This document shows positions 63,215 to 64,000 of a DNA stretch of 64,000 nt, one piece after another. This DNA comes from Caldicoprobacter guelmensis. GTDB lineage: Bacteria > Bacillota > Clostridia > Caldicoprobacterales > Caldicoprobacteraceae. Location: contig NZ_JAFBDW010000005.1 in the NCBI RefSeq assembly GCF_016908415.1, positions 124,001 to 188,000 on the forward strand, given 5' to 3'. The notes beneath the pieces are model-generated. The model had not been told where the DNA came from, ran no database searches, and saw nothing but the letters and a program-made list of their open reading frames with translations. The first letter of the stretch is position 1. Each line of letters starts with the position of its first letter. A program made the position numbers and the translations under genes.

Positions 63215-64000
63215 AAAGAAGGCCCCTACTATTTGAGATAAGCAAGCCAGGGCGAAAAGCCTATTCTTTGCCCGATTGCGATGTACCGCAGTTGGCGCTG
63301 GAAGAAATGGTACCTAAGGAGTGCTTGAGGGAAGAAGATGCTATGCTGCCGGAAGTGAGCGAGGTTGACGTTGTCCGGCATTTTACCCGCCTTTCACAGC
63401 TCAATTACGGAGTGGATTCGGGCTTTTATCCCTTAGGGTCCTGTACCATGAAATATAATCCCAAGGTTGACGAGGATGTGGCTTCTCTGGTAGGTTTTAC
63501 TCAGGTGCATCCTCTTCAGCCGGATGAGACAGTTCAGGGATGCCTGGAAATACTGTACAGGATGGATAGGCTTTTGTCGGAGATTACCGGCATGGACAGG
63601 TTTTCGCTTCAACCTGCCGCAGGGGCACATGGCGAAATGACAGGCCTCATGGTCATAAAGGCGTATCACCAACATCGCGGTGATGCTAAACGGAATAAGA
63701 TTATCGTACCTGATTCGGCTCACGGCACCAACCCCGCTTCGGCTGCCATGGTGGGATTCGATGTAGTGGAGGTAAAATCCAACGATAAGGGAGAGGTGGA
63801 TTTAGAGGAGCTCAAGGCTGTGGTAGACGATACCACGGCAGGGCTTATGCTCACCAATCCCAATACTTTGGGCTTATTTGAAAAAAATATACTTGAAATA
63901 GCCGATATTGTCCATAAAGCCGGGGGTTTACTCTACTATGACGGCGCTAACATGAATGCCATCTTGGGGGTAGCCAGGCCGGGTGATATGGGGTTTGACG
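63211..64000 (+). CDS. gcvPB: Glycine dehydrogenase (decarboxylating) subunit 2, cut by the window edge
   Basis: The first 263 codons of the C-terminal half of P protein. LGSCTMKYNPKVDED, HPLQPDETVQGCLEILY, PAAGAHGEMTGLMVIKAYH, DSAHGTNPASAAMVGFD and LLYYDGANMNAILGVARPGD are all conserved. The PLP-binding Lys lies beyond base 64000. GTG 63211 overlaps the gcvPA stop (GTGA), after GGGAGGTGAGC. Confidence 0.97.
   Translation, partial: MKRRPLLFEISKPGRKAYSLPDCDVPQLALEEMVPKECLREEDAMLPEVSEVDVVRHFTRLSQLNYGVDSGFYPLGSCTMKYNPKVDEDVASLVGFTQVHPLQPDETVQGCLEILYRMDRLLSEITGMDRFSLQPAAGAHGEMTGLMVIKAYHQHRGDAKRNKIIVPDSAHGTNPASAAMVGFDVVEVKSNDKGEVDLEELKAVVDDTTAGLMLTNPNTLGLFEKNILEIADIVHKAGGLLYYDGANMNAILGVARPGDMGFD

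Overview
The window looks like chromosomal DNA of a low-to-moderate-GC, anaerobic, probably thermophilic member of the Clostridia (Bacillota). The evidence is the Firmicutes order ctsR-mcsA-mcsB-clpC-radA-carD-yacL-ispD-ispF-cysE-cysS, the rpsF-ssb-rpsR operon, strong AGGAGG-type ribosome binding sites with many GTG/TTG starts, a cysteine T-box, and split gcvPA/gcvPB. No rRNA or tRNA gene was seen. The species is not identified.

Region 1 (1-13.5 kb) is a CRISPR island. A long array (at least 38 repeats, cut by the left edge) runs rightwards and ends in a decayed repeat, so its leader lies outside the window. After a small lipoprotein gene come two CARF-HEPN ancillary nucleases; the second carries a C-terminal domain resembling the Csx20 ring-nuclease family. 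Then follows a type III-D-like effector operon: a Cas10 without an HD nuclease domain but with an intact GGDD cyclase motif, Csx10, a Cas11 small subunit, four Cas7-like RAMP proteins (two with the usual catalytic Asp, two without), and one or two unrecognised proteins. No cas1, cas2 or cas6 is present here. The predicted logic is RNA recognition, cyclic oligoadenylate synthesis, HEPN RNase activation, and signal removal built into one of the RNases.

Region 2 (13.5-28 kb) is mixed metabolism: an aldo/keto reductase, glycerol-1-phosphate dehydrogenase (reverse strand), a paired half-size chromate transporter, an IS30-family element whose transposase carries an in-frame stop, rpsF-ssb-rpsR, two URO-D-fold proteins, a GH2 beta-galactosidase, and a convergent two-gene sugar oxidoreductase/isomerase operon.

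Region 3 (28-44.3 kb) is the conserved stress and housekeeping block: a CtsR-controlled protein-arginine-phosphorylation/ClpC operon, an MFS transporter, a membrane-anchored propeller-like protein, radA, carD behind two tandem promoters, yacL, a striking GC-rich predicted structured RNA with three mutually interleaved helices, ispD-ispF, a DUF1002 protein, and T-box-controlled cysE-cysS.

Region 4 (44.3-53.5 kb) is a chemosensory operon without CheY. It is headed by a PAS-GGDEF-HD-GYP protein behind a long leader holding a 14-G tract, a palindrome over a -10 box and a possible attenuator. It contains CheW, CheA, a soluble receptor whose two coiled-coil arms both carry 56-residue (eight-heptad) repeats, CheR, CheB and an unknown protein.

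Region 5 (53.5-64 kb) is one-carbon metabolism: a fused homocysteine methyltransferase/MTHF reductase, a MetH-like cobalamin methionine synthase with a long hydrophilic linker, a GNAT protein, a hotdog thioesterase, a TPR membrane protein, and the glycine cleavage operon gcvT-gcvH-gcvPA-gcvPB (last gene cut by the right edge).
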